Assembly (NCBI RefSeq): GCF_010894435.1
Contig: NZ_JAAIXZ010000004.1
Coordinates: 482,300 to 546,299 of the forward strand
DNA: 64,000 nucleotides
Reading direction: 5' to 3'
From: Pyxidicoccus trucidator
Lineage (GTDB): Bacteria > Myxococcota > Myxococcia > Myxococcales > Myxococcaceae
Shown: positions 15,701 to 24,850 of the stretch, one piece after another
How the letters are laid out: the number at the start of each line of letters is the position of its first letter
Numbering within the stretch: position 1 is the first letter of the stretch
Program-made: the position numbers and the translations under genes
The notes under the pieces: model-generated
The model's database searches: none
Told to the model about the DNA's origin: nothing
What the model saw: the letters and a program-made list of their open reading frames with translations, nothing else

Positions 15701-17041
15701 CTACTTGAGGTCGGGCAGGGGGCCAGTCCCGTTGTCCCCGAAGGTGGTGATGCCGGACACGCCCATGGCCTGCATCAGGGAGATGTAGAGGTTGGCGAGC
15801 GGGGCCCCGTTGTAGCGGACATGGCGGCCCGGAGTGAGCGCGCCGCCGCCGCTGCCGGCGAGGAGGACGGGCAGGTTCTTGTGCTCGTGCGAGTTGCCGT
15901 CGGCCACTTCGCTGGAGAAGTACACCATCGAGTTGTCGAGCAGCGTCTTCCCGTCCGCCTCCTGGATGCCCTTCATGCGCTGCAGCAGGTAGGCGTACTG
16001 CTCCACCTCCCACCGGTCGATGATGGAGAGCGCGTCGTAGTTGGCCTGCACCTTCTGGTGGTGCGAGTACGTGTGGTGCCCGCCGCTGAGGCCGAGGAAT
16101 CCATACACCTTGTTGCTGCGCGCATTGGCCAGCATGAAGGTGGCGACGCGGGTGAGGTCGCACTGGAAGGCGAGGACGATGAGGTCCATCATCGCCTTCG
16201 TCTTCACGCGCGGGTCCTCGTTGTCCGCGGGCGCCGTGCCCGGGTTGCAGGAAGGCCCGTCCGCTTCAATCGCCTCCACCTGCTTCTCCAAGTCCCGCAC
16301 GCTGGTGAAGTACTCGTCCAGCTTGCGCAGGTCCGAGCTGCCGAGCTGCGTCTTCAGCGAGTTGGCGTCCTCCCGCACGAAGTCGATGATGCTCTTCCCG
16401 TACGCGCGCCGCTTCTCCACCGTGGCCTGGGAGGCTCCCGGGTCGAAGCCCGCGAAGAGCCGGTCGAACGCCGCCTTGGGACGCGTCTCCTTGGCCACGG
16501 GCGTGGTGGGCCCCGCCCAGGCGATGTTGTTGGCGTAGGGGCAGGCATAGCCGGAGTCGCAGTTGCCAATGCCCTTGCCGGCGTCGTTGCCCAGCTCCAG
16601 CGAGGCGAAGCGCGTCGCCTTCCGCGCCGCCAGGCTCCTGGCGATGACCTGGTCCATGGAGATGCCCGCCTTGAAGTCGGTGCCCTCCGTCTTGAAGGCC
16701 TTGGCGCAGCTCAGGAAGGCGGCGGTGCCGGCGGCATGGTGGCCGTCCCCATCCGGCAGGCCGGGGAAGTTGGCCAGTCCGCTGAGGACGAGCAGGTCGC
16801 TCTTCACCGCGGCCAGCGGTGCCAGCGTGGGCGTGAGCGCCCAGTTCGCGCCGGTGCCCGTGGGCGTCCACTTCGGCATGTGGATGCCATTGGGCGTGTA
16901 GAAGACGGCCAGGCGCCGGGGCACGGGGCCGGTGGCTGCCCGGGCCGTCCCGGGCAGCATCTGTTCGAGCACGGGGAGGGCCATCAGCGCTCCCGCTCCG
17001 CGCAGGAGGGTCCTCCGGGAGAGTTGGAACTTCTTGCTCAT
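15701..17041 (-). CDS. DUF1552 domain protein with Tat signal
   Basis: 446-aa protein with a twin-arginine export signal ('SRRTLLRGAGALMALPVLEQM' region, residues 8-28). The DUF1552 body contains 'PRRLAVFYTPNGIHMPKWTP', 'DLLVLSGLANFPG', 'GDGHHAAGTAAFLSCA' and 'GLSGGHHTYSHH'. The many His residues suggest a metal-bound active site; the fold is related to the alkaline-phosphatase/sulfatase-like DUF1501 group by general family knowledge. It overlaps the upstream DUF1592 gene by 4 bp (ATGA), so the two are translationally coupled. DUF1592-DUF1552 pairs are widespread in myxobacteria and planctomycetes without an assigned function. Confidence 0.88.
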   Translation of the reverse strand: MSKKFQLSRRTLLRGAGALMALPVLEQMLPGTARAATGPVPRRLAVFYTPNGIHMPKWTPTGTGANWALTPTLAPLAAVKSDLLVLSGLANFPGLPDGDGHHAAGTAAFLSCAKAFKTEGTDFKAGISMDQVIARSLAARKATRFASLELGNDAGKGIGNCDSGYACPYANNIAWAGPTTPVAKETRPKAAFDRLFAGFDPGASQATVEKRRAYGKSIIDFVREDANSLKTQLGSSDLRKLDEYFTSVRDLEKQVEAIEADGPSCNPGTAPADNEDPRVKTKAMMDLIVLAFQCDLTRVATFMLANARSNKVYGFLGLSGGHHTYSHHQKVQANYDALSIIDRWEVEQYAYLLQRMKGIQEADGKTLLDNSMVYFSSEVADGNSHEHKNLPVLLAGSGGGALTPGRHVRYNGAPLANLYISLMQAMGVSGITTFGDNGTGPLPDLK

Positions 17042-18774
17042 GGCTGCTGGGCCTCCGTCTCGCCGCGCCGCATGGTGAAGTGGTCGCTGAGGACGATGCT
17101 GAGGATGTAGTCACTGAGTCGGCCGCCGCTGGCTTCCGCCGAGGCGGCGATTTCCCTCACCGCGCACTCGTCTTCCCGGGACATGCCCCGGCCGAGCGCG
17201 TAGGTGAGCAGGTGCTCGGTGAGGCACGCGGGCAGCTTCGGGTCGTCCTTCACGAAGCGTCGCATGTCCTCACTGCCTCGCAGGACGGTGCCGTTGGGCA
17301 GCTCGCCCGTGGCGTCCACCGGCGCTCCGCTGACCTCCTGCAGCCGCCAGCGGCCGATGGGGTCGTAGTTCTCCAGCGCCAGGCCCAGCGGGTCCATCAT
17401 CCGGTGGCAGCCCTGGCACTGCGGCTGGCTGCGGTGCAGCGCCATCCGCTCCCGCATCGTCATGTTCGGCTCAATGGGCGGCGGCAGGTTCTCCACGTCC
17501 GGAGGCGGAGGCGGCGGCGCGGAGCACAGCATCTGCTCCAGCACCCACACGCCGCGCTGCACCGGCGAGGTGCGGTCCGAGTTGGAGGTGACGGTGAGCA
17601 GCGAGCCATGGCCGAACACGCCCTGACGCTCGCGGTGGGTGGAGAGCTCCACGCGGACGGGCGTGCGGCTGCCCGGCGGCGGTAGCCCGTAGTGCGTGGC
17701 CAGTGTGTCATTCACATACGTGAAGGGCGCGTCGACCAGGTCTCTCAGCTTGTGGTCGCCGGTGATGAACTCGCGGAAGACGAGCTGCGTCTCCTGGCGC
17801 ATGGCCGTGCGCAGGTCTTCGCTGAAGGCACCGTAGAGCGTCTTGTCCGGCTCGGCCGAGTCCAGCGCGCGCGTGTAGAGCCACTGGCCGGCGAAGTTCT
17901 CCACCAGGGCCTGGGCCTTGGGGTCCTTGAGCATGCGGCGCACCTGGGCCTCCAGCTCCTCGGGGCTGTCCAGCTTCCCCGCCTCGGCGGCGGCCAGGAG
18001 GTCCTCGTCGGGCATGCTGCTCCAGAGGAAGTAGGAGAGCCGGCTGGCCAGCTCGAAGTCATTGAGCCGGTGCGGCGCGGAGGACGCCGGGTCCGGGTCC
18101 TTCTCGATGCGGAAGAGGAAGTTGGGAGACACCAGCACCGAGCGCAGCGCCAGCTTCACGCCTGCCTCGGCCTTGTCTCCGTGCCGCGTCGCCAGCGCGA
18201 CGAAGGCCACCAGCCGGTCCACCTCGTCCGGCGTCACCGGCCGGCGCCAGGCGCGGCGGGCGAAGCGGGAGAGGATGTCTCGCGCGCAGGGCTCCGGGTT
18301 GGCCACGCCCAGCGCGCACGTGGCGAAGGCGCCCCGGCTCCAGGCCGCGTCCACGAGCTTCTCCGCCGCGGTGGAGTACTTCTCCATCAGCAGCGGGGAC
18401 ATGCTGAGCACGTCCGCGTTGTTGTCGAAGCCGTAGCCGTGGTCGTCCGCCGGGAAGCCGCGGCCGGGCTGGGTGGTGTCGCCCAGCAAGTCTCGCACGG
18501 TGGCGTCGTACTCGGCGCGGTTGAGGCGGTGCAGGGTGACGCGGCCCGGGTCTTTTACCGCGTTCTTGCACTCGTCGACCGGTTGCTGCGTATCGGGCGG
18601 TGGTGGTGTCTCCGCACCGGGCCCGTCCTCCCCGGGAAGCACCCGCGCCTGGGGAAGCTTGTCGCCATTGCAGCCGGCGAGCAGCAGCGCGGAGCCCGCG
18701 CCCGCCAGCCATTGCCAGCTCCTTCTTGTTCGAAGCCTGGGTGTCACGTCGCCTACCCCCTCCACACTCGCCAT
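17038..18774 (-). CDS. DUF1592-type cytochrome-like lipoprotein (DUF1587/1595/1592/1588/1585)
   Basis: 578-aa lipoprotein ('LLLAGC'). The domain order is typical: DUF1587 ('LHRLNRAEYDATVRDLLGD'), DUF1595 ('ARRAWRRPVTPDEVDRL'), DUF1592 ('LNDFELASRLSYFLWSSMPD'), DUF1588 ('RQGVFGHGSLLTVTSNSDRT' and the haem c motif 'CQGCHRMMDPLG') and DUF1585 ('LTYALGRGMSREDECAVREI'). It is likely a surface or periplasmic electron-transfer or oxidase partner of the Tat-exported DUF1552 protein with which it overlaps by 4 bp. The ATG at 18774 leaves a rather long hydrophilic N-region; an internal GTG nearer the hydrophobic stretch is possible. Confidence 0.88.
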   Translation of the reverse strand: MASVEGVGDVTPRLRTRRSWQWLAGAGSALLLAGCNGDKLPQARVLPGEDGPGAETPPPPDTQQPVDECKNAVKDPGRVTLHRLNRAEYDATVRDLLGDTTQPGRGFPADDHGYGFDNNADVLSMSPLLMEKYSTAAEKLVDAAWSRGAFATCALGVANPEPCARDILSRFARRAWRRPVTPDEVDRLVAFVALATRHGDKAEAGVKLALRSVLVSPNFLFRIEKDPDPASSAPHRLNDFELASRLSYFLWSSMPDEDLLAAAEAGKLDSPEELEAQVRRMLKDPKAQALVENFAGQWLYTRALDSAEPDKTLYGAFSEDLRTAMRQETQLVFREFITGDHKLRDLVDAPFTYVNDTLATHYGLPPPGSRTPVRVELSTHRERQGVFGHGSLLTVTSNSDRTSPVQRGVWVLEQMLCSAPPPPPPDVENLPPPIEPNMTMRERMALHRSQPQCQGCHRMMDPLGLALENYDPIGRWRLQEVSGAPVDATGELPNGTVLRGSEDMRRFVKDDPKLPACLTEHLLTYALGRGMSREDECAVREIAASAEASGGRLSDYILSIVLSDHFTMRRGETEAQQP

Positions 18775-19052
18775 GGACCCGCGCGGCGGGGCCGCCCTGG
18801 GGTAAGCAAGACGCTCACCAACGCCAGGTGCGAAGTGGTGGACGGGTTGCGGAGGGTAGGGGCAGGCTGGCGTCCGTTACCGGGCAGCTTCCGGGTGGGA
18901 GCGGGGGGCCAGGTGGGAAATGGATTTCCACGGGTGGGAAGCCCCTGGGGCCGGGCGCGGCTCCGCACGGCTGGTGCCCTCCCGGCCGGGTTGGGTCTGC
19001 ATGGCGGGCCGGGAAGACACAACGTTGACCAGGGGGCGTAGAGGGGCGGGAG

Positions 19053-20678
19053 ATGACACCACCGCGTGCCGAGGCCGAAGCTGACGACTTCCTGCTGCTG
19101 ATGAGCGTGCTGCCAGGACCGCTGCAGGCGGCGGTGCGAGCGCTGCCGCCCGAGCAGGTGCTGGAGGTGGTGATGGACCTGGGCCGCCCGCCCGAGGCCC
19201 GGCTGGTGGACCGGGTGGAGCGGCTGCGCGAGGAGCCGGTGCTCCGCGAGGACCTGGAGCACGTGCTGGCGCAGGTGGGGCCCCCGGGGGACGACAACCG
19301 CGCGGGCATCGAGCGCACGCTGCACCGCGTCTCCGCCATCCGCAACCGCAAGGGCAAGGTGGTGGGGCTGACGCTGCGGGTGGGGCGCGCCATCTACGGC
19401 ACCATCGACATGCTGAAGGACCTCATCGGCTCGGGGCGCAACCTGCTCCTGCTGGGGCGGCCGGGCGTGGGGAAGACGACGAAGCTGCGCGAGGTGGCGC
19501 GCGTGCTGGCCGATGATTTGCGCAAGCGCGTCATGGTGGTGGACACCTCCAACGAGATTGGCGGAGACGGGGACGTTCCCCACCCGGGCATTGGCGGTGC
19601 GCGGCGGATGCAGGTGTCGCGGCCGGACCGGCAGCACGACGTGATGATTGAGGCGGTGGAGAACCACATGCCCGAGGCCATCATCGTCGACGAGATTGGC
19701 ACCTCGGCGGAGGCGGCGGCGGCGCGGACGATTGCGGAGCGCGGGGTGCAGCTGGTGGCCACGGCGCACGGCAACACGCTGGAGAACCTGGTGCTGAACC
19801 CCACGCTGTCGGACCTGGTGGGCGGGGTGCACACGGTGACGCTGAGCGACGAGGAGGCCCGGCGGCGGCACACGCAGAAGACCATCAGCGAGCGCAAGGC
19901 GCCGCCCACGTTCGACATCGTGGTGGAGATGGTGGGCCGCGACGAGGTGCTGGTGCACCGGGACACGGCGGAGTCGGTGGACCGGCTGCTGGCGGCGCAG
20001 GACGTGGGCGGCGAGCGCCGCAAGCAGGACGTGGACTCCGGAGAGGTGGCGGTGGAGGCGGTGAAGGCCGCGCCGCCGTCACTGCCCTCGCTGCGGCCGG
20101 GGCGGCTGGCGCCGCCGGGAGCGGTGCGGGAGGCGGAGAGCTTCCAGGCGCGGGCGCCCGGCACGGGCGGGACGACGAAGGTGTACGCGCACGCGGTGAG
20201 CCGCGACTTGCTGACGAAGGTGCTGCGGGAGCTGGCGGTGGACGTGCGGCTGGTGAGCCGGCTGGACGCGGCGGACCTGGTGATAACGCTGCGCTCGCGG
20301 GCGAACGACCCGAGGCTGCGGCGCACGACGGAGAAGACGGGGGCTCGGGTGGAGGCGGTGAAGCGCAACAGCTCCACGGAGCTGCGCCGGGCGCTGAAGA
20401 CGGCCTTCAACGTGGTGGAGGGCGTGGACGAGGACCAGGTGCGCGAGGCCGTCGCCGAGGTGGAGCACGCGATTGAGCGGGTGCTGAGCGAGGGCGTGTC
20501 GGTGCCGCTCGCGCCAAGGCCGCCGAGGCTGAGGAAGCTGCAGCACCGGCTGGTGAGCCGCTACCACCTGGAGGCGGTGAGCCACGGCAGCGAGCCGGTG
20601 CGGCACCTGACCATCTACCCCCTGGGCGCCGAGGTGGAGGCGGCGCTCGCGCAGGAGGAGGCCGAGGGGAGCGCGTGA
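19053..20678 (+). CDS. Ycf45/SpoIIIAA-type AAA ATPase with R3H domain
   Basis: 541-aa cytoplasmic protein. The N-terminal ATPase resembles the Ycf45 / SpoIIIAA group: Walker A 'LLGRPGVGKTTKLREVAR' (about 136), 'VVDTSNEIGGDGDVPHPGIG', Walker B 'AIIVDEIGTSAEA' (about 210) and 'LVATAHGNTLENLVLNP'. A linker of about 60 residues leads to a C-terminal region whose R3H motif is visible as R-x3-H in 'RKLQHRLVSRYHLEAVSH'. R3H domains bind single-stranded nucleic acid, so an RNA- or ssDNA-dependent ATPase is the best guess. The ATG at 19053 follows a GGGGCGGGAG tract. Monocistronic. Confidence 0.88.
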   Translation: MTPPRAEAEADDFLLLMSVLPGPLQAAVRALPPEQVLEVVMDLGRPPEARLVDRVERLREEPVLREDLEHVLAQVGPPGDDNRAGIERTLHRVSAIRNRKGKVVGLTLRVGRAIYGTIDMLKDLIGSGRNLLLLGRPGVGKTTKLREVARVLADDLRKRVMVVDTSNEIGGDGDVPHPGIGGARRMQVSRPDRQHDVMIEAVENHMPEAIIVDEIGTSAEAAAARTIAERGVQLVATAHGNTLENLVLNPTLSDLVGGVHTVTLSDEEARRRHTQKTISERKAPPTFDIVVEMVGRDEVLVHRDTAESVDRLLAAQDVGGERRKQDVDSGEVAVEAVKAAPPSLPSLRPGRLAPPGAVREAESFQARAPGTGGTTKVYAHAVSRDLLTKVLRELAVDVRLVSRLDAADLVITLRSRANDPRLRRTTEKTGARVEAVKRNSSTELRRALKTAFNVVEGVDEDQVREAVAEVEHAIERVLSEGVSVPLAPRPPRLRKLQHRLVSRYHLEAVSHGSEPVRHLTIYPLGAEVEAALAQEEAEGSA

Positions 20679-20706
20679 GTCACACTCCCCCCGGCGGAGG
20701 TGCGGC

Positions 20707-22788
20707 CTAGTTGCGGTCCAGGAACGCCTTGTACGCGTCGAAGCCGTACTCGCGTCCGAGGAAGTCCTTCACCAGCTCGGAGGCGGGCTTGGAGCCGCCG
20801 GGCTCCAGCACGGTGCGGCGGTACTTCATCGCCGTCTCCCGGTCCAGGTACCCGTGCTTCTCGAACTCCGACTCCAGGTCCTTCGCGATGACCGACGACC
20901 ACAGGTACGTGTAGTAGGCCGCCGAGTACGAATCCAGGTGCCCGAAGGCCAGCTCGAAGTGCGTGCCGTCCCGGTACTCGTGCTTGAACGGGCTGAGCTT
21001 CTTCTGCTGCTCCGCCATCGCCTGCGTCGTGTCGAAGCCCGGCTTGCGCGAGTAGTAGTCCAGGCTCACCGCCGACAGGAACAGCTGCCGGCGGGACCAC
21101 AGCCCCTTGCCGAACTCCTTGGACGCGCGCAGCTTCGTCACCAGCTCCGCCGGAATCGGCTCGTTCGTCTGGTGGTGCTTCGCGAACTCCGTCAGCACCT
21201 GCGGGTTCGACGCCCACTGCTGGAGCAGCATGGACGGCGTCTCCACGAAGTCCCACTCCACGCGCGTGCCGGCGATGCCCGCCCACTTCAAATCTCCCCC
21301 GAACACGGCGTGCACCAGGTGGCCGAACTCGTGGAAGAAGGTCTCCACGTCGTCGTACGTCATCAGCTCGCCGGGGCGGCCGAAGTTGCAGACCAGCGTG
21401 GCCTCCGGGTAGCGCTTGCCGGCCTGGCCCGCGACGAGGTCGAACTGCGCCGCGTGCTTGTACTTGTCGTCACGCGGGTGCATGTCCAGGTAGATGCGGC
21501 CCAGCAGGCGGCTGCCGTCGAGCACGTCGTACGTGTCCACCTCCCGGTGCCACGTCTTCGCGTCGTCCACCTTCTTGTAGGTGATGCCCCACATGCGCGC
21601 GGTGATGTCCATCACCCCCGCCTTCACGCGGGAGTACTCGAAGTAGGGCCGCACCGCCTGCGAGTCGAAGCCGAAGCGCTCCGCGCGCAGCCGGTCCTCG
21701 TAGAAGTCCTGGTCCCACGGCTCCAGCGTCTTCGCCGCGGGCACGTCCTTCTGCTTGCGCGCCAGCAGCTCCGCGTGCTCCTTCTTCGCGCGCCCCTCGG
21801 TGGCCGCCGCCAGCCGGTCGATGAAGTCCGCCGCCACCTGTGGCTTGCGGGTCATCTTCGTCTCGGTGTTGTACGCGGCCCAGCTCTCGTAGCCGAGCAG
21901 CGTGGCCAGCTCGTGCCGCTTGGAGATGAGCTGCGACAGCACCTGCTGGTTCGCCGGGAAGGCGCGCTGGCGGTAGGTGCGCCACAGCTTCTCGCGCGCC
22001 TTCGTGTCCTTCGCGTACGTCATGAAGGGGAAGTAGTCGGGGTAGTTGGTGGTGATGACCACCTTGCCGTCCTTCCCCGGCGGGTGCGCCTTCCGGTAGT
22101 CCTCCGGCAGGCCGTCCAGCTCCTTGGGGCTGAAGGACGCGCTGCGCACGTCCTCGGCGATGTTCTTCCCGAACTGCTGCCCCAGCTTGAGGATGTCCTC
22201 GTTCAGCGACTTCACCTTCGCGCGGGTGGCGTCGTCGCGGTCCACGCCGGCACGGCGGAAGTCGAGCAGCGCGCGCTCCATCCAGTACTTCGTGGCCGCG
22301 TCCGCGCCGGACAGGTCCACCGCCACCAGCGCGTCATAGACGCCACGGTCCTGGGACAGCGCCACGTTGGCCGAGTCCACGAGCTGCTCGCACTCGCGGG
22401 CGGCCTCGCGGAAGGCGGCGTCCGGGTGCACCTCGCGGGCGAGGCTGGAGCGGTTCGTCGCGGCGACCAGCGAGCCCATGGCCTCGTCATACGCGGCGAG
22501 CACGGCCTGCGGGTCCTTGCGCGCGTCCAGCTTCTTGAGCGCGGCGACCTGCTCGCGGGCGCGCTCGAGGTCCGCCTCGCAGGCGGTGGTAAAGGCCTCC
22601 ACGCTGCCGGACAGGACGTCCGCGATGCGGGGCGGCGGGGGCAGCTGGGCAGGGGCGGCCGGAGCCGGAGCGGGAGAAGGTGCCATGGCCTGGGCCTGCG
22701 GGGACACGGGCTCGCTGGCCGCGGTGCCATGCGTGCAGCCGGCCGCCGCCAGGGTCGCGGTGAGGGTGAGGGCGGTAAGTCTCTTCAA
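20707..22788 (-). CDS. M3 family zinc metallopeptidase lipoprotein (oligopeptidase F/thimet type)
   Basis: 693-aa exported oligopeptidase. The lipobox is AAGC (Cys18), followed by a Pro/Ala-rich linker. The helical N-domain is typical of M3 peptidases, and the catalytic motif 'FFHEFGHLVHAVFGG' (about residue 484) gives two zinc His and the general base Glu; the third ligand is likely Glu in 'WDFVETPSMLLQQW'. It should trim short peptides at the cell surface or periplasm. The start is a TTG at 22788 with GGAGG nine bases upstream; no in-frame ATG gives a complete signal peptide. It is divergent from the CheR-type gene. Confidence 0.9.
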   Translation of the reverse strand: MKRLTALTLTATLAAAGCTHGTAASEPVSPQAQAMAPSPAPAPAAPAQLPPPPRIADVLSGSVEAFTTACEADLERAREQVAALKKLDARKDPQAVLAAYDEAMGSLVAATNRSSLAREVHPDAAFREAARECEQLVDSANVALSQDRGVYDALVAVDLSGADAATKYWMERALLDFRRAGVDRDDATRAKVKSLNEDILKLGQQFGKNIAEDVRSASFSPKELDGLPEDYRKAHPPGKDGKVVITTNYPDYFPFMTYAKDTKAREKLWRTYRQRAFPANQQVLSQLISKRHELATLLGYESWAAYNTETKMTRKPQVAADFIDRLAAATEGRAKKEHAELLARKQKDVPAAKTLEPWDQDFYEDRLRAERFGFDSQAVRPYFEYSRVKAGVMDITARMWGITYKKVDDAKTWHREVDTYDVLDGSRLLGRIYLDMHPRDDKYKHAAQFDLVAGQAGKRYPEATLVCNFGRPGELMTYDDVETFFHEFGHLVHAVFGGDLKWAGIAGTRVEWDFVETPSMLLQQWASNPQVLTEFAKHHQTNEPIPAELVTKLRASKEFGKGLWSRRQLFLSAVSLDYYSRKPGFDTTQAMAEQQKKLSPFKHEYRDGTHFELAFGHLDSYSAAYYTYLWSSVIAKDLESEFEKHGYLDRETAMKYRRTVLEPGGSKPASELVKDFLGREYGFDAYKAFLDRN

Positions 22789-22976
22789 GGGTGGGTTCCT
22801 CCGGAGTCCATCGGAAACGCCCGAGCGTCATGCCACATCCCGGCGCCTTCCGCTCGGCGGTGGGGCAGGCGGGCCGCGAGCCGGGGCACGAGGTCCGCTC
22901 GTGCACAAAGGCCCTCCAGGGGGATGGCTTCCCCCGGGCGTGGGAGGCACTCCAGGCCGGCGGAAGGTGGCACGCG

Positions 22977-23798
22977 ATGACGGACGGCGAGTGCGTGGAG
23001 CTGTTGCAGTGGGCCGCGCCCCGGCTGCGCCTGCGCTGGGACGGCTTCCGCCGCGTCCGGGGCCAGGTGTGCAAGCGCCTCGGCCGGAGGCTCCAGGCGC
23101 TGGGCCTGTCCGGGGCCGCCGCCTACCGCGCCCGGCTGGAGGCGGACCCGGGCGAGTGGGACGTGCTCGACTCGCTCTGCCGCGTCACCATCTCCCGCTT
23201 CTACCGCGACGCGCGCGTCTTCGACGTGCTGCGGGACGACCTGCTCCCGGCCATCCTGGAGACGCTGCGCGCACGGGGCGGGTCCACCTTCCGCGCCTGG
23301 AGCGCCGGCTGTGCCTCCGGCGAGGAGCCCTACACGGTGGCCGTCCTCTTCCGGCTCGGCCTCCAGCCCCGCTTCCCGGAGGCGCGGCTGGAGCTCCTCG
23401 CCACCGACGCCGACGAGGCGCTGCTCGCCCGCGCACGCCGGGGCTGCTACCCGCGCGGCGCCCTGCGGGAGCTGCCGTCCGAGTGGGCCACCCGGGCCTT
23501 CCCCGAGTCCACCCCTGAACCCTGTGTTGCCCCCGCGTACCGGGAAGGCGTCACCTTCCTCCGCCAGGACCTGCGCGCGGCGCTGCCGGACGGCCTCTTC
23601 CACCTCGTGCTGTGCCGCAATGTGGCCTTCACCTACTTCGCCCCGGCGCTCCAGCGCGAGGTGCTCGCGCGTCTCGTAGCGCGGCTGGTGCCGGGTGGGC
23701 TGCTCGTCATCGGCGGCCACGAGTCGCTTCCCGAACACGGCCGGGACCTGGAGCGCGCCGCGGGCCCACTGCCGGTGTTTCGCAGGGTGACAGACTGA
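22977..23798 (+). CDS. CheR-type S-adenosylmethionine methyltransferase
   Basis: 273-aa protein of the CheR family, which methylates glutamates of chemoreceptors. It has an N-terminal helical domain and a Rossmann domain with 'RFYRDARVFDVLRDDLLP', 'FRAWSAGCASGEEPYTVAVL' (SAM-binding, about residue 108), 'LLATDADEALLARARRG' and 'LVLCRNVAFTYF'. The ATG at 22977 is chosen because of the GGAAGGTGG site just upstream; the frame stays open to 22791 without support. No chemoreceptor, CheB or other che gene is nearby, so the target is unknown. It could serve a distant Che-like (Frz/Dif) system or a non-chemotaxis target. Confidence 0.88.
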   Translation: MTDGECVELLQWAAPRLRLRWDGFRRVRGQVCKRLGRRLQALGLSGAAAYRARLEADPGEWDVLDSLCRVTISRFYRDARVFDVLRDDLLPAILETLRARGGSTFRAWSAGCASGEEPYTVAVLFRLGLQPRFPEARLELLATDADEALLARARRGCYPRGALRELPSEWATRAFPESTPEPCVAPAYREGVTFLRQDLRAALPDGLFHLVLCRNVAFTYFAPALQREVLARLVARLVPGGLLVIGGHESLPEHGRDLERAAGPLPVFRRVTD

Positions 23799-23829
23799 GG
23801 CTCTTCGGACCCAGGCGGAGATGTCCCCG

Positions 23830-23850
23830 TGAAACATGAGCCATGTTTCA
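23830..23850. promoter_or_regulatory. Perfect AT-rich palindrome, candidate operator
   Basis: TGAAACATG-AGC-CATGTTTCA: 9-bp perfect arms and a 3-bp centre, in the 151-bp gap between the CheR-type gene and the Cys-rich lipoprotein. The AT-rich composition and TetR-like geometry suggest a regulator site; an RNA hairpin ending the CheR transcript is the alternative. Confidence 0.55.
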
Positions 23851-23949
23851 TGGCGCCGTGACGCGCCCCGCCTTGAGCGTGTCCCGGGTGCCCGGTACCA
23901 CGGTTGCCTCCTTTGGGGCCGAGCCCCTGGCCGGAGGGAAGGCAACGAT

Positions 23950-24846
23950 ATGCGCAAGGCGCTGTGTACCGCGGTCGCGACTTTGATGCTGTGGGCCTGT
24001 GGTGGTGCGAACGGTGGTGACACCGCCCCCTCGAAGCAGGAAGGGCTGTCGCTGTCCGCGGAGGCGGGCAGCACGGGCGGCAGCTTCGTCCACGGCGGCG
24101 GCGAGGTGACCTTCTCCTCGCGCGAGGTGGAGCCCGGCGTGTACCGGCTGGAGGTGCGGCTGCGCGGGATGACGCTCACCGGGTTGATGGACCCGGCCAG
24201 CGGCGTCTCCACGCTGGACGGCTTCGCGGACGGAAGCGCGACGGACACGCAGCTCGGTGACGCGGACCGCGAGCTGCTCGCCGCCCTCTACGGCGCGCTG
24301 AGCGCGGAGCTGCCCGTCGGTGACGCGGCGGCCCCGGAGGCCATGTACCTGCGGCGCGCGGTGAGCCTGTGGTCGCAGAACCCCGACAGCGTGGAGCTGA
24401 AGCGCTCGGTGCTGGGTGAGCAGGGCCGCGGCTACACCATGCTGTGCAGCTATACGAAGTGCAACGGCCGGCAGACGGGCAGCTGCGGCGGCGTGTACAA
24501 CTGGTACTCGTACGCGAAGCACGACTGCAACAAGGGCAGCTTCTCCTACGCCGGCAACCAGCAGATTGCCCAGCTCGGAGACCACGCGTCGTGCGGCGGC
24601 GACGAGTACTACCTGAACGGCAGCACGTGGGTGTGCGGTGAGCCGGACCACTGGTCCCGCCCGAAGGTGATGGGCAACTGCTTCGGCCGCTGCGGCGGCG
24701 ACTGTGGTGGTGACACCCAGTACACGCTGGACGCCACCAACCACGACGGCTGCGTGCGCAACGGCCACATGCTCGTGAGCGGCTACTGCGACGACCAGTT
24801 CGTGTCCGCCACCGACGACGAGCTGTTCGCGCCCAACTGCTACTGA
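23950..24846 (+). CDS. Cys-rich lipoprotein of unknown function
   Basis: 298-aa lipoprotein (WAC lipobox, Cys17). Residues 40-150 are a soluble region with 'GGEVTFSSREVEPGVYRLEVRLRGMTL'-type strands. The C-terminal 140 residues are rich in Cys, Gly, Tyr and Asn ('LCSYTKCNGRQTGSCGGVYN', 'CFGRCGGDCGGDTQYTLDA', 'GCVRNGHMLVSGYCDDQF'), suggesting a compact disulfide-bonded module. The family was not recognised. The ATG at 23950 is preceded by GGAGGGAAGGCAACGAT, much like the FKBP gene at 9712. It leads a run of four same-strand genes spaced 4, 46 and -4 bp apart. Confidence 0.75.
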   Translation: MRKALCTAVATLMLWACGGANGGDTAPSKQEGLSLSAEAGSTGGSFVHGGGEVTFSSREVEPGVYRLEVRLRGMTLTGLMDPASGVSTLDGFADGSATDTQLGDADRELLAALYGALSAELPVGDAAAPEAMYLRRAVSLWSQNPDSVELKRSVLGEQGRGYTMLCSYTKCNGRQTGSCGGVYNWYSYAKHDCNKGSFSYAGNQQIAQLGDHASCGGDEYYLNGSTWVCGEPDHWSRPKVMGNCFGRCGGDCGGDTQYTLDATNHDGCVRNGHMLVSGYCDDQFVSATDDELFAPNCY

Positions 24847-24850
24847 GGCC

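Noticed and set aside
15599-17110. Plus-strand frame opposite the DUF1552 gene
   Set aside because: Shadow frame; the minus strand has a Tat signal and DUF1552 motifs.
20854-22980. Long plus-strand open frame (708 codons) over the M3 peptidase gene
   Set aside because: It is antisense to a gene with an intact HEFGH motif and signal peptide; its composition is the Arg/Val/His-rich pattern typical of GC-bias shadow frames.
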